A stretch of DNA of 64,000 nucleotides. Source: Lentisphaerota bacterium (GTDB lineage: Bacteria; Verrucomicrobiota; Lentisphaeria; Victivallales; Victivallaceae). Of the stretch, positions 8,066 to 16,517 are shown in pieces. Every line of letters starts with the position of its first letter. Position 1 is the stretch's first letter. The stretch spans positions 62,001 to 126,000 of the forward strand of contig SUVW01000002.1 in assembly GCA_015061815.1 (NCBI GenBank). The letters are read 5' to 3'. A program made the position numbers and the translations under genes. The notes under the pieces were generated by a model that was not told where the DNA came from, did no database searches, and saw only the letters and a list, made by a program, of their open reading frames with translations.

Positions 8066-10222
8066 TTACTGATCAATAGTGAACCGGTTTTCGCCGGGGT
8101 GCAAATCATACACCCGGTTTGACGATTCCAATTTTCCGGATGCCGGAGAGGTTACCTGCAGGGAAATTTTATCATCCTGCTTCTGCCATGCCAGAGATAT
8201 CCAGCCTGCTGAATGACGGTACTTGACGGCAAAGTCATCCAAACCCTCCGGAAAAACCGGCTTAAGGATCAATTCTCTCATCGCCGGATTTTCCCATGAC
8301 GGAGCGATACCGCCGGGATAACGCATCATCCATGCGGCGATATCACCGAACATGATATGGTTGCGGGAAAAACTGCCGTCCCAATATTCCCAGAGGGTGG
8401 TTGCACCCTGTTTTATCCAGTTGCCGTAGCCGGGATATCCGGTTTGAGTGAGGATTTTAAATGCCAGATCGCTTCTGCCGCAGTCGGCCAGCAGCCGGGG
8501 GATGAATTTGGCTCCGACGATGCCGAAATCGGCTTTGCCGCCGGAATTTTCATAATTGCCGATGAGACTTTTCAAAGCCTGCTCCCGGTCGATATCCAGC
8601 AGATATTTCAATGCCAGCGAAGTGCTTTCCTGCCGGTCGGCGTGGACGGCCATCAACTCTCCGCGCAATTTTTCACCGCAGGCGGTAAAGTGTTTACGAT
8701 CATCATCACAGCCGAGCAATCCGGCAAATTTCGCCAGCATATCCGCTTCCATAATGTAAAAACAACTGCTGACGAACTCCACCGGGGCCGCCTTTTCCGG
8801 AAACGGATGGCAGTGGTCGCCCAGACCGAAACGGATGATGCCGTCTTCAGAAATGGTGCCGAGATAGTTGAAGTGACGGACGATCGCGCTGTAAAATCTT
8901 TCAATGGCAGATGGATTGCCGGTGTGGATATAAATTGCGTAAGGTATCAGCCAGAGAGCCGAATCCCATACCGGCCCGGAACCGTAATTGTAACCCCAGC
9001 CCGCAGAAGGCGCAACTGCGGCAAGTTGACCGGAACCCCTCTGGGTGTCAACGATACACTGCAGGTAACGCAAGTAACTCGTTTGAGCATCAAATGCACT
9101 CAAACCGCTTTCGGCGGCAAAAGCGGCATCAGCGGTCCAGCCGTTCTTTTCCCGGTGGGGGCAGTCGGTGGGGATGCCGACGAAGTTGCCGGAGTAAGAG
9201 GCTATCGCCGCAGAATACAACTTCTGCATGATCTCATGGGAAGTGGAAATTTCCCCGATCCGGTCAAAATTTGTCCGGATCTCCTGCACATCCATTCTCA
9301 CGACTTCCGCGTTGCCGGAAATACTCACTTCGATATATTGAAATGAGTGATAGACAAACTTCGGCGACCACACCTCGTCGACCCGGTTGCCGCGCAGCGT
9401 GTATGAATCGGTCTGCACCGCATCGCCGGGGATGAATTGTCCCAGATCCACCTGCGTGAATTTTCCTTCTGCAGAGAGATGGTCGCTGTAACGCAAAGTG
9501 ACTTTGCTGCCGGATTCACCCCGGACGGTGATCCTGACCGTACCGGTAACGATGCGCCCGGCATCATAGACAAAAGGAAAAAGTTTTTCCGTGACGGCAA
9601 AGGTGTTGACCACTGCGGCCGCCGGAGCATTTTCCGGCAGCAATTCACCGCCCGGTCCGGGTTTGATCACCGCCCGGTGCCACGCGGAAACATCAAATCC
9701 CGGAGCCAACCAGTTGTCAAATTCCAGACGGGCATCATAATACTCCCCGCCGTGCCAGTTGTTGAAAACGATCGGCGAAACTCCGGAAACCTGCCATGAC
9801 GTATCGCTGACCAGCAGAACTTCTCCGCTGGAACGCAATTCAAATATCATTTTCGGATAATCCCGCCACGAAGCAGTGTTGAACTGCCAGAAATCATTGA
9901 CCTGACAATTATACAATCCATTGCCGAGGATCGCACCGAAAACATTTGTTCCGGGCTGCAGAGCAACCGGGTATTCCCGGAAGTAACAATGCCGGTCGTA
10001 AACAGACGGTGCCGGATCAAGGATACCGGCAGAGAGCTTTTCCCCGTTGAAATAAAGTTCGGCCAATCCGATACCGCAGAAGCGGACAACTGCCGCTGCC
10101 GGAGCATCACCGGACCAAAGGTATTCCCGGCGGAAATATGGCGCAGGCAGCCGTTTGGCATAACGGCTGGTCATTATATCCGGAACGGAAATCCACTTGG
10201 CTTGTTCTGAAAAATTTTTCAC
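8066..10222 (-). CDS. GH78 alpha-L-rhamnosidase, cytoplasmic
   Basis: About 718 residues without a signal peptide, so the substrate is probably imported first. N-terminal beta domains are followed by an (alpha/alpha)6 barrel. The GH78 motif DCPHREKNGWTAD places Asp353, Glu358 and Asp365 with the spacing of the Asp-Glu-Asp set known from Bacillus BsRhaB, and Glu612 in TTLWEYWD fits the fourth catalytic acid. The GTG at 10222 is chosen over a TTG at 10243 because a partial copy of this gene start (10599-10778) retains the same GTG and has an in-frame stop upstream of it. Cleaves terminal alpha-L-rhamnose. Transcription may come from the promoter at 10459-10486 as well as read-through. Confidence 0.93.
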   Translation of the reverse strand: MKNFSEQAKWISVPDIMTSRYAKRLPAPYFRREYLWSGDAPAAAVVRFCGIGLAELYFNGEKLSAGILDPAPSVYDRHCYFREYPVALQPGTNVFGAILGNGLYNCQVNDFWQFNTASWRDYPKMIFELRSSGEVLLVSDTSWQVSGVSPIVFNNWHGGEYYDARLEFDNWLAPGFDVSAWHRAVIKPGPGGELLPENAPAAAVVNTFAVTEKLFPFVYDAGRIVTGTVRITVRGESGSKVTLRYSDHLSAEGKFTQVDLGQFIPGDAVQTDSYTLRGNRVDEVWSPKFVYHSFQYIEVSISGNAEVVRMDVQEIRTNFDRIGEISTSHEIMQKLYSAAIASYSGNFVGIPTDCPHREKNGWTADAAFAAESGLSAFDAQTSYLRYLQCIVDTQRGSGQLAAVAPSAGWGYNYGSGPVWDSALWLIPYAIYIHTGNPSAIERFYSAIVRHFNYLGTISEDGIIRFGLGDHCHPFPEKAAPVEFVSSCFYIMEADMLAKFAGLLGCDDDRKHFTACGEKLRGELMAVHADRQESTSLALKYLLDIDREQALKSLIGNYENSGGKADFGIVGAKFIPRLLADCGRSDLAFKILTQTGYPGYGNWIKQGATTLWEYWDGSFSRNHIMFGDIAAWMMRYPGGIAPSWENPAMRELILKPVFPEGLDDFAVKYRHSAGWISLAWQKQDDKISLQVTSPASGKLESSNRVYDLHPGENRFTIDQ

Positions 10223-10239
10223 TTTTTTTATCCGTAATT

Positions 10240-10341
10240 TCAAGGTTCCTGCAGCGGTTCGGGCGAGATTTTACCCGGATCAAGAACTTCACCTTTACCG
10301 ATGACTTTCATCACTGCTCCTGAACTCAACAGCTTCCATTC
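10240..10341 (-). pseudogene. C-terminal remnant of a paralogue of the 10794-12767 glycosidase-like gene
   Basis: Read on the minus strand, the last 25 codons before the TGA spell AVMKVIGKGEVLDPG, KISPEPLQ and EP. This matches the intact neighbour's KAVMKVYGG, ENISLEPLQ and terminal QEP. About 55 residues between LQ and EP are missing. Both break points carry GCAGG, so a deletion between short direct repeats is the likely cause. The frame stays open to about 10341 and then joins unrelated sequence. The rhamnosidase GTG follows 20 bases downstream. Confidence 0.75.
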
Positions 10342-10409
10342 CCGGCCTGTACCGCAACAGCAGCAGATATCAATAATAATGATAACATTTTATACATTGA
10401 CACTTTCAT
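10326..10409 (-). pseudogene. Truncated gene start: signal peptide only
   Basis: An ATG with AAAGGG eight bases upstream opens MKVSMYKMLSLLLISAAVAV, then QAGNGSC and a stop. This is a convincing signal peptide with nothing after it. The following sequence is out of frame with the C-terminal remnant at 10240-10341, so the body of the gene has been lost. A promoter lies just upstream at 10459-10486. Confidence 0.6.
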
Positions 10410-10458
10410 ACAATATCCCTTTCGTGATACTATATAACCGACCCCATACAGATGACAT

Positions 10459-10486
10459 AATATATAATTTACGAAGAAAAAAGCAA
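10459..10486 (-). promoter_or_regulatory. Promoter in the remnant region, pointing at the rhamnosidase
   Basis: Minus strand TTGCTT (10486-10481), a 16-base spacer and TATATT (10464-10459) in an AT-rich patch. It once served the truncated gene at 10326-10409 and may now drive the rhamnosidase operon. Confidence 0.5.
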
Positions 10487-10598
10487 TGTTATAGTGCATT
10501 ACAGCCGGCATTGGAACTGAAAAAAATAATTTTCCAACGGCAACACAAAAATAATTAAGTGTATTAATATTAAATTCATGCATTAATTTTCCGATGGC

Positions 10599-10778
10599 GG
10601 GAACAGTTACACTGCCGGAACGTTTTTCGCTGATACCGTAAATATTACCGTTGTATTCATAAAACGCACACCGGATCTCATCGTTGGGAACCGGAACATC
10701 AGCCAGCCGCCGGGCAAAACGGCTGGTCATTATTTCCGGAGAAGATATCCATTTGGCCTTTTCTGAAAAACTTTTCAC
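10599..10778 (-). pseudogene. Chimeric remnant: rhamnosidase start fused to glycosidase-like C-terminal part
   Basis: Starting with GTG, 24 codons copy the rhamnosidase N-terminus (KSFSEKAKWISSPEIMTSRF against KNFSEQAKWISVPDIMTSRY). At RRLA the reading switches to the C-terminal part of the neighbouring glycosidase-like protein (DEIRCAFYEYNGNIYGI against DVRCALYEYNGNIYGI). Six codons are then missing before SEKRSGSVTVP. After that the frame stays open into unrelated AT-rich DNA. With 10240-10341 this implies a former tandem array of glycosidase-like and rhamnosidase genes that collapsed by deletion. Confidence 0.75.
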
Positions 10779-10793
10779 TTTCTCATCCGCATT

Positions 10794-12767
10794 TTATGGT
10801 TCCTGCGGGGGAGTGATCCCATGCTTTTTCCAATGCTCAAATCTCCGCGCTCTCCGGCGGTCGATCGCCTTTTTGAAAGCGTTCTGTCCCTCCAGAACTT
10901 CATCCCGGGGGATCTGCTGCCAGCACGGTTCCGGCAGTGGAGAATTGCCCCAGACGATCACCTGCAGCGGTTCCAGAGAGATATTTTCCGGAGCCAAAGC
11001 AGCAGAGTTTCCGCCGTAAACTTTCATCACCGCTTTTTCCGGCAAAGTGACCTTGACCCGGCGTTTTTCCACTGAAGTATTGAGCAAAATACCGTAAATA
11101 TTGCCGTTGTACTCATAGAGCGCACAGCGGACGTCGGGATCGGAAACCGGCGCATCTGCCAGACGTTTGCCGTTGATGAACAATCCGGAAAGCTCCTGCA
11201 GCTCTCTGGAAACTTTGAACAACTCCTGCTGGAACTTCCAGTTTTTGATTTGTTCAGGCGAATAAAGTATATACCCGTGACTGCCGCTGGTCATTGCATC
11301 GAATGCCATAAAGCGCGACTCCTCATAAGTCGGGTAACGCTGCAATTTTGCCGGATAACCGTAATCGCTCCATGAATTGCCCTGCAGACACATCCAGACC
11401 GGCTTTTTGCCCTCGACCACTTCGGTGAATCTGCGGGTGTAATCTCCCACCACACCGGGCAGTTTATTGGGCAGATTGGAGTGTCCGTTGGGGTACGGTA
11501 TCGGGTAGATATCCACGCCGAAAATATCAGCGCATGCCGCATAAAGTTTCAGATCAGGAATTTCGTTGCGGGGAGCTTCATTGATCCAGACCGGGTGATG
11601 CGGGTCGGCAGTTTTGACAAAGTTGTAATAGTCCGCCATCCGCTGTACCGGCCACCCTTTCCAGAATGGTTCATCGCTGGTCATATAACCGAAAAATGCG
11701 GGGTGATCCATCACTTTTTTGGTGACTCTGGCGGCGAAATCCCGTTTGAATTCCTCAAAACGGTTGGGATCTTTGATATGTCCGTACTGTTCCAGATAAA
11801 TGATGCCTTTAATACCGTATTTGTGGAAGCGGTCAAGTTCCCGGAGCATGTGAGCTTCGGCGTTAAAACCCATTATGCACATATTCACCCCGTTGCGGGA
11901 AGCTTCATAGAGCAGGCCGTCCTCGACCATTTCAAAGAAGTAAAAGACCGGGAAAAGCGGTTTGCCATTGACGTAAAAGTAGTGATTTTTTCCGGCGATG
12001 ACTTCATTGGGCGACGGCGGAGCGACGGTGACCCGCTGACGGATGGTTTTCTGAATACCGTTTTTGCCGGTCAGCAGCGAGATCAACTCATATTCACCCC
12101 CGGGCATTTTGGCCATATCGATGGCAACGACCCCGCCTTTATCCGGAGAAACCGGGCCCTTGACAGCGGCGACACAAACTTTTTGAGCATCGATCAATTC
12201 TGTATCGTGCCAGGTGGCTCCGCCGGAAACGGCAAATTGCAGTACCCGGTTCTTCTCTCCGGCATAGAAGGTCTGCCGGTAAGCCGGATGGATGATTTCA
12301 ATTTTCCACGCATCCCGGATATCCTCTTGGAGTTCTTCCAGACGGAGGTTGGAAATTTTCACTGCTCCCTTGCGGGTTTTCAATTCAAAGAGGATATCGA
12401 TCTTTTTATAACGGACTTTGGACGGGATGGAAAAATTCTGAAATGCATTTTGTTCCTTGTTTCTCACATCCTGAATGAGAAATGAACCCAGTACACGCGG
12501 AGCGGTGGATATCTGCAAGTTGTGAAACATCGCCGTCGCTCCCGAATCCCCCACGCCGCAGGCGGTGTAGTGCAAACGGTACTTTTTGCCCGGGACGACC
12601 GGTACGCCAATGAGTTTTGCCGCCCCTTTTCCCGCATTGATGGTGATACTCTCACCATCCACCGTGTGCCTGCCGCCGCCATCCCAGGTGAATTTCACTT
12701 CCCCGGAAGCGGAAAAAGTCCGCAATAATAACAGAGAAAGGATTGATAACGGAAAAAATAATCGCAT
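10794..12767 (-). CDS. Secreted TIM-barrel glycosidase-like protein
   Basis: 657 residues: signal peptide (about 1-20), an N-terminal jelly-roll-like domain to about 150, an Ig-like linker, then FYVNGKPLFPVFYFF opening a TIM barrel (about 250-540) and a small C-terminal beta domain. The barrel carries TSDEPFW, whose Glu is a plausible catalytic acid as in clan GH-A enzymes, and later conserved-looking strands VDIYPI and CLQGNSW. Family assignment is open (GH2/GH42-like in layout). It is translated two bases after a prepilin-like gene. A tail and an internal piece of paralogues lie downstream as remnants. Probably acts outside the cytoplasm on the glycan whose rhamnose is removed by the GH78 enzyme. 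Confidence 0.8.
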   Translation of the reverse strand: MRLFFPLSILSLLLLRTFSASGEVKFTWDGGGRHTVDGESITINAGKGAAKLIGVPVVPGKKYRLHYTACGVGDSGATAMFHNLQISTAPRVLGSFLIQDVRNKEQNAFQNFSIPSKVRYKKIDILFELKTRKGAVKISNLRLEELQEDIRDAWKIEIIHPAYRQTFYAGEKNRVLQFAVSGGATWHDTELIDAQKVCVAAVKGPVSPDKGGVVAIDMAKMPGGEYELISLLTGKNGIQKTIRQRVTVAPPSPNEVIAGKNHYFYVNGKPLFPVFYFFEMVEDGLLYEASRNGVNMCIMGFNAEAHMLRELDRFHKYGIKGIIYLEQYGHIKDPNRFEEFKRDFAARVTKKVMDHPAFFGYMTSDEPFWKGWPVQRMADYYNFVKTADPHHPVWINEAPRNEIPDLKLYAACADIFGVDIYPIPYPNGHSNLPNKLPGVVGDYTRRFTEVVEGKKPVWMCLQGNSWSDYGYPAKLQRYPTYEESRFMAFDAMTSGSHGYILYSPEQIKNWKFQQELFKVSRELQELSGLFINGKRLADAPVSDPDVRCALYEYNGNIYGILLNTSVEKRRVKVTLPEKAVMKVYGGNSAALAPENISLEPLQVIVWGNSPLPEPCWQQIPRDEVLEGQNAFKKAIDRRRARRFEHWKKHGITPPQEP

Positions 12768-12769
12768 AC

Positions 12770-13576
12770 TTACATTTCCTTATACACAGTGGCACTGGTG
12801 GTCGGCATATCATAATATGCAAATTTCGTGGAAATCCCGGATTCTTCCCGGACTTTCCCGAACCATCCCGGCTGCAATGACTCAACGTGACCGTCAGCAA
12901 ATGATGCACTCATTGTACCATTGTGACCGAAAAAAGGTTTTGCATCTTCTCCGGTTCCCAGTCCATAGTTTGAATGTTGACGTTTGTTGGAGGCACTCCA
13001 TGCTTCGGAAAAAACCATCATCCCGGAAGGATTTTTCAACTTCCGCATATCAATCACAAAATAGGCATTCGGCCAACCAAGTGGATTTTGAACCGCATCT
13101 TTTTCATTTACCTGATTTGGGGAATAAAGGGCGGTAGAATTTCCCGGTATTGCGATATAAGGTACGGCATAAAAAGCTCTGTATGTAGTTGCGTTATCAC
13201 CTTTTTTGGGAATCCATCCCGTGTATTTGGGGCAAGTGATCACATTGAAATCGGGCAACAGTTCCATGCCGTTTTTATTATCTTTACCAACCTGATTTCC
13301 ATTCACAATTGAAAACAATGTAAAATTCAATGCGTTTTCTCCGTTTTTCAGCAGCAGAACATCATTATTACTTTCAGCATACATAAATCCGGCATAGCCA
13401 CACTGTTTAAGATTGTTGATACAGCTTGCTGTACGTCCGCGTTCTCTTGCGGAATTGAGCGCAGGCAGCAAAATCGCCGCCAGGATCGCGATGATGGCAA
13501 TGACAACAAGAAGTTCTATAAGAGTGAAGCACACGTGCTTCACTCCAGTTGACTGGAGTGATTGATACTTTTTCAT
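12770..13576 (-). CDS. Prepilin-like protein with type IV pilin leader (DUF1559-like)
   Basis: 268 residues with the prepilin segment [18 protein letters not shown] after a 16-residue leader, followed by [17 protein letters not shown], the usual start of the family's mature part. The C-terminal [18 protein letters not shown] contains the His/Asp-Gly element. It lies between another prepilin-like gene (34 bases) and the secreted glycosidase-like gene (2 bases), so the two proteins are made together. The leader codons hold two overlapping inverted repeats. Family knowledge supports processing by prepilin peptidase; the role in glycan use is inference. Confidence 0.9.
   Translation of the reverse strand: MKKYQSLQSTGVKHVCFTLIELLVVIAIIAILAAILLPALNSARERGRTASCINNLKQCGYAGFMYAESNNDVLLLKNGENALNFTLFSIVNGNQVGKDNKNGMELLPDFNVITCPKYTGWIPKKGDNATTYRAFYAVPYIAIPGNSTALYSPNQVNEKDAVQNPLGWPNAYFVIDMRKLKNPSGMMVFSEAWSASNKRQHSNYGLGTGEDAKPFFGHNGTMSASFADGHVESLQPGWFGKVREESGISTKFAYYDMPTTSATVYKEM
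13522..13545. repeat. Inverted repeat in the prepilin leader, 11-bp arms
   Basis: The core GTGAAGCACACGTGCTTCAC is an inverted repeat with two central bases, and two more pairs extend it on each side. It shares GTGAAGC/GCTTCAC with the repeat at 3789-3810 at the same place in a second prepilin gene. Confidence 0.8.
13540..13561. repeat. Second inverted repeat in the prepilin leader, 10-bp arms
   Basis: CACTCCAGTTGACTGGAGTG plus one more pair on each side. It shares TCACTC with the first repeat, so in RNA this segment can pair with either flank but not both. Confidence 0.8.
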
Positions 13577-13610
13577 AATAATGGAGCCTTTCCTGTTTTT
13601 TGTTTTTCAA

Positions 13611-14348
13611 TTAAAGTCCGACAGTTTCCCGCTTACTGTCGTATACAAACCATTTGCCGGAAATACCGGAAGCCTCACGCTGTTCAGTTATAAATGCCAG
13701 CTCTTTACCATCGGCATGGCCGTCGGCGAAAGCCATATTGTTTTTGCCGTTATGCCGGAAATCCAGTTTGGTGTTCTCATTTTTTGCCAGACCGTAGGTG
13801 CTGTGCGCCTTTTTGCCTTTGGCATTCCACGCTTCAGCATAGATCACCGCCGAATCAGGGTACTGCAGTTTTTTGAAGTTCACCGCCACATCAGCATTGG
13901 GCCACTTGCGGAGCATGTGGAAGCCTTCCGGTTTCTCATAGGGAGTAAGAGAATAGTTGTTGTTGAATAATCCGTAGGGAACCGCATAAAATTCACTGAA
14001 ATGCCAAGTGATCCTTTTGGGAAGCACCGTTGTTTCCGGGCAAATTATCTCGTTGATACTCAATCGCTTGACACTCTTTTCCCCCGGATTGCCCACACTG
14101 ACCCCATACGCCATCGTCATCAAAAGTTTACCGGTACTGCTGTCACCGTACTTCAGAATGGCCCGGCCGTCGTGGTCACCGGCATAAGCCAGTGTCGCCC
14201 GTATGCACGCGCGCAGATTATCCAGACAGGATACCTCTTTGCCCGCACTCTGCGCCGAAGTCGCCGCCGGAACAACCAATGCCAGCATCACCGCAGCCAT
14301 CCCGATGATCAGACACAATTCCGACAGGCGGAAACAATAATTTTTCAT
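13611..14348 (-). CDS. Degenerate prepilin-like protein
   Basis: 245 residues. The C-terminal half matches the prepilin-like protein at 12770-13576 (IYAEAWNAKGKKAHSTYGL against [29 protein letters not shown] against [10 protein letters not shown]), so the two are paralogues. The leader is altered: FRLSELCLIIGMAAVMLALV replaces [10 protein letters not shown]. It keeps Phe and the Glu at position 5 but loses the TLIE core. It may still be processed or may be a plain membrane-anchored protein. GGAGG lies nine bases before the ATG. First gene of the operon behind the promoter at 14444-14472, divergent from the AraC regulator. Confidence 0.82.
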   Translation of the reverse strand: MKNYCFRLSELCLIIGMAAVMLALVVPAATSAQSAGKEVSCLDNLRACIRATLAYAGDHDGRAILKYGDSSTGKLLMTMAYGVSVGNPGEKSVKRLSINEIICPETTVLPKRITWHFSEFYAVPYGLFNNNYSLTPYEKPEGFHMLRKWPNADVAVNFKKLQYPDSAVIYAEAWNAKGKKAHSTYGLAKNENTKLDFRHNGKNNMAFADGHADGKELAFITEQREASGISGKWFVYDSKRETVGL

Positions 14349-14443
14349 TCCTTTTCACCTCCACTGGATTTTTTGAGAACTTTTACTTACCTCTTTGATT
14401 TTTAATCAGGAAACCGTTTCAGGGAACGTTATCCATCAACTCT

Positions 14444-14472
14444 ATAATAAATATACTCCGGAAGTACTTCAA
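14444..14472 (-). promoter_or_regulatory. Promoter of the prepilin/glycosidase operon
   Basis: Minus strand TTGAAG (14472-14467), a 17-base spacer and TATTAT (14449-14444), giving a leader of about 90 bases. The AT-rich 241-base gap 14349-14589 between this gene and the divergent AraC gene is where an AraC operator would be expected; no clear repeat pair was identified. Confidence 0.6.
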
Positions 14473-14589
14473 AAAAAATATCACAAAATATCATTAATTA
14501 TCCTGCGCTGTCTTTAAGTTGAAATTTTGTCATTTTGGATTAAAGTATATTCATAACCGGACGGTATGACAGACAAATCCGGAGGGGGT

Positions 14590-15552
14590 ATGACAGAAAT
14601 CAGCAAACATTGGGAAAATGCCATTATTATTCAGGCGACATGCCGGGAGTTCCGCATGGGGGAAAATTACCATTATCCGCAGGTGCAGAGCTGTTATCTG
14701 GCGGCATGTTTCACCGGTTCCGGGCGGATAAAGGTCAACAACCAGACCTTCGATATCACCGCCGGCAAAGTGATCTTCGCCCCCTGGAACCATACCATAA
14801 CCTATATGCCGCACCCGGATTCACCATTTGTGCTGGGCTGTATCCACCTCATCCCCGAAGCTCTGGAACACGGCGACATCCATTACAATGCTTTCCATAC
14901 CGTGCATCCGGATCATCCGTTGTATTTTTTGCGCAAAAATGAGGTGGTTTCCCGCTTCAACCGGGCGGTGTGCCGGACTTTTTCACCGGACAGCAACTTT
15001 TTCTATCTTCTGCGCTATGCCATTGATTGCTTCGTTTCCCAGGGAACTGAAGAACAGTTGCGGCTGCTGGCAAGATTGTTCTTTTACGAAATACACGCCA
15101 TGATCAACCGCATTCCGGAAAATAATGAAAAATACCCCTCCGCACTGCAGAGGATGCTCCATCATATAGATGATTATATGGAACTGCCGATACTTATGCA
15201 GCAGTTGACGTTTCACAGCAACTTATCTCCGGCGAGCATCTACCGGATGTTCCGCAAATATCTGGGGACCACGCCGCAGAAGTACATCATCCGCCGGAGA
15301 CTGCACCATGCGGCCCGGATATTGCGCAGTAATACCGTTTCCATATCCGCGCTGGCCCAGAGTCTGCAATTTTCCACCGCCGGAAACTTTTCCCGGGCGT
15401 TCAAAGAGGAATTCGGCATATCTCCCCGGCAATTCCGCAACAATCCGGCCATAAAACTGCCCGCCGGGAAACTCTCGCGCCCACCGCGCCACATCGACGA
15501 CGGAATGAATCCCCACTTCACCCCGAAATTCATCCCCGAATCAGAATTTTAA
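14590..15552 (+). CDS. AraC-family transcriptional regulator
   Basis: About 320 residues. An N-terminal cupin-like sensor (GSGRIKVNNQTFDITAGKVIFAPW) is followed by a C-terminal AraC/XylS double helix-turn-helix: SPASIYRMFRKYLGTTPQKY, then ISALAQSLQFSTAGNFSRAF and FKEEFGISPRQFR. The start follows GGAGGGGG by a few bases; an upstream ATG at 14566 lacks such a site. It is divergent from the prepilin/glycosidase/rhamnosidase operon and most likely its activator, responding to a sugar. The 3' end overlaps the convergent GT10 gene by four bases. Confidence 0.9.
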   Translation: MTEISKHWENAIIIQATCREFRMGENYHYPQVQSCYLAACFTGSGRIKVNNQTFDITAGKVIFAPWNHTITYMPHPDSPFVLGCIHLIPEALEHGDIHYNAFHTVHPDHPLYFLRKNEVVSRFNRAVCRTFSPDSNFFYLLRYAIDCFVSQGTEEQLRLLARLFFYEIHAMINRIPENNEKYPSALQRMLHHIDDYMELPILMQQLTFHSNLSPASIYRMFRKYLGTTPQKYIIRRRLHHAARILRSNTVSISALAQSLQFSTAGNFSRAFKEEFGISPRQFRNNPAIKLPAGKLSRPPRHIDDGMNPHFTPKFIPESEF

Positions 15553-16517
15553 CCGCGTTTTTGCAGATAATTTTCATACAGATAGTCCATCGGGACATGC
15601 ATCTTTTTTATCCGTTCATAATTATCCAATACCGCCGGTAAACGCTGTTCATACTCCTCTTTGGTACACATTTTCAACACCTTCTCCATATCCGATGCTG
15701 TCGTGATCTGAATGATGCCATCCGTATTGAAATAATCCCCAATTCCGGTTGCACCAAGATAGATCGGAATAGTCTGATTAGCCAATGCAGAAACAATTCT
15801 TTCGGTCCAGAAATATGGTTCCACACAATTTTCAATGGCGATGGTGAAACGGTAATTGCGCAAAACATTATCCAGAGTAACATATTTACCGCCGTCAAAT
15901 GTGCCATATGTGTCGGCCCAGTGATTATTTTTACACCGGAAAGCCAAATCCAAACGGAATTTATGCAAATCGCACATAATCTTGTCTGATGAGATGATAG
16001 ACACATTACGATCCTTGCGCGTATAAATATCCGCCGGAGCAAAAGAGGCATTGTACAAAAAGGAAGCAAACGGAACAAATCTGGCATTATCAATTTGTTG
16101 TAAAATTTTATCAGAATAGGTAAAAATATATTCAAAATCCTTTTCCAAGCCTTTATATTTGTCAAAAAGCTTGTAGGATTTCGGTACGATCGCCGGAGAT
16201 TCACACAGAAAACCATAACGTCTATCCGGATTCCCCTGGGTTTCCAACATGGATTCGTGACTGTAAAAATGTGTTTTCAGACCAATATTATACCGGTCAA
16301 AAACAAAATAACGGGACATCCGGTATGGGGTGGTGCGAAAATGCTTATCACGCAGAAAAAACTCATCCAGCTTTTCACCGAATTCATTATACAGATTGGA
16401 TGAACCTTCTTCTATTCTGGCCCTGGTATTGTAATTGGGAAGATATACATAACCATAAGCCCGGTTCTTTTTTCTCCGGAAACGGCGATAAAAAAATTCA
16501 AATATTTTGTGATACAT
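15549..16517 (-). CDS. GT10 (alpha-1,3-fucosyltransferase-like) glycosyltransferase
   Basis: About 322 residues. The C-terminal half shows the GT10 donor-binding pattern: SSDKIMCDLHKFRLDL, then FTIAIENCVEPYFWTERIV, SALANQTIPIYLGATGIGDYF. Bacterial members transfer fucose (or a related sugar) from GDP-sugar to GlcNAc-type acceptors. The start is the ATG with GGAG nine bases upstream; longer forms overlap the upstream acyltransferase more deeply. Last gene of a four-gene polysaccharide operon. Acceptor and donor cannot be read from sequence. Confidence 0.85.
   Translation of the reverse strand: MYHKIFEFFYRRFRRKKNRAYGYVYLPNYNTRARIEEGSSNLYNEFGEKLDEFFLRDKHFRTTPYRMSRYFVFDRYNIGLKTHFYSHESMLETQGNPDRRYGFLCESPAIVPKSYKLFDKYKGLEKDFEYIFTYSDKILQQIDNARFVPFASFLYNASFAPADIYTRKDRNVSIISSDKIMCDLHKFRLDLAFRCKNNHWADTYGTFDGGKYVTLDNVLRNYRFTIAIENCVEPYFWTERIVSALANQTIPIYLGATGIGDYFNTDGIIQITTASDMEKVLKMCTKEEYEQRLPAVLDNYERIKKMHVPMDYLYENYLQKRG

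Noticed and set aside
10326-10778. One intact 150-residue protein
   Set aside because: Its first 60 residues are pieces of two neighbouring genes and its last 27 are a separate gene start with its own ribosome-binding site; the frame is open by chance.
11481-12485. 334-codon open frame on the plus strand
   Set aside because: Antisense to the secreted glycosidase-like gene; no motifs.
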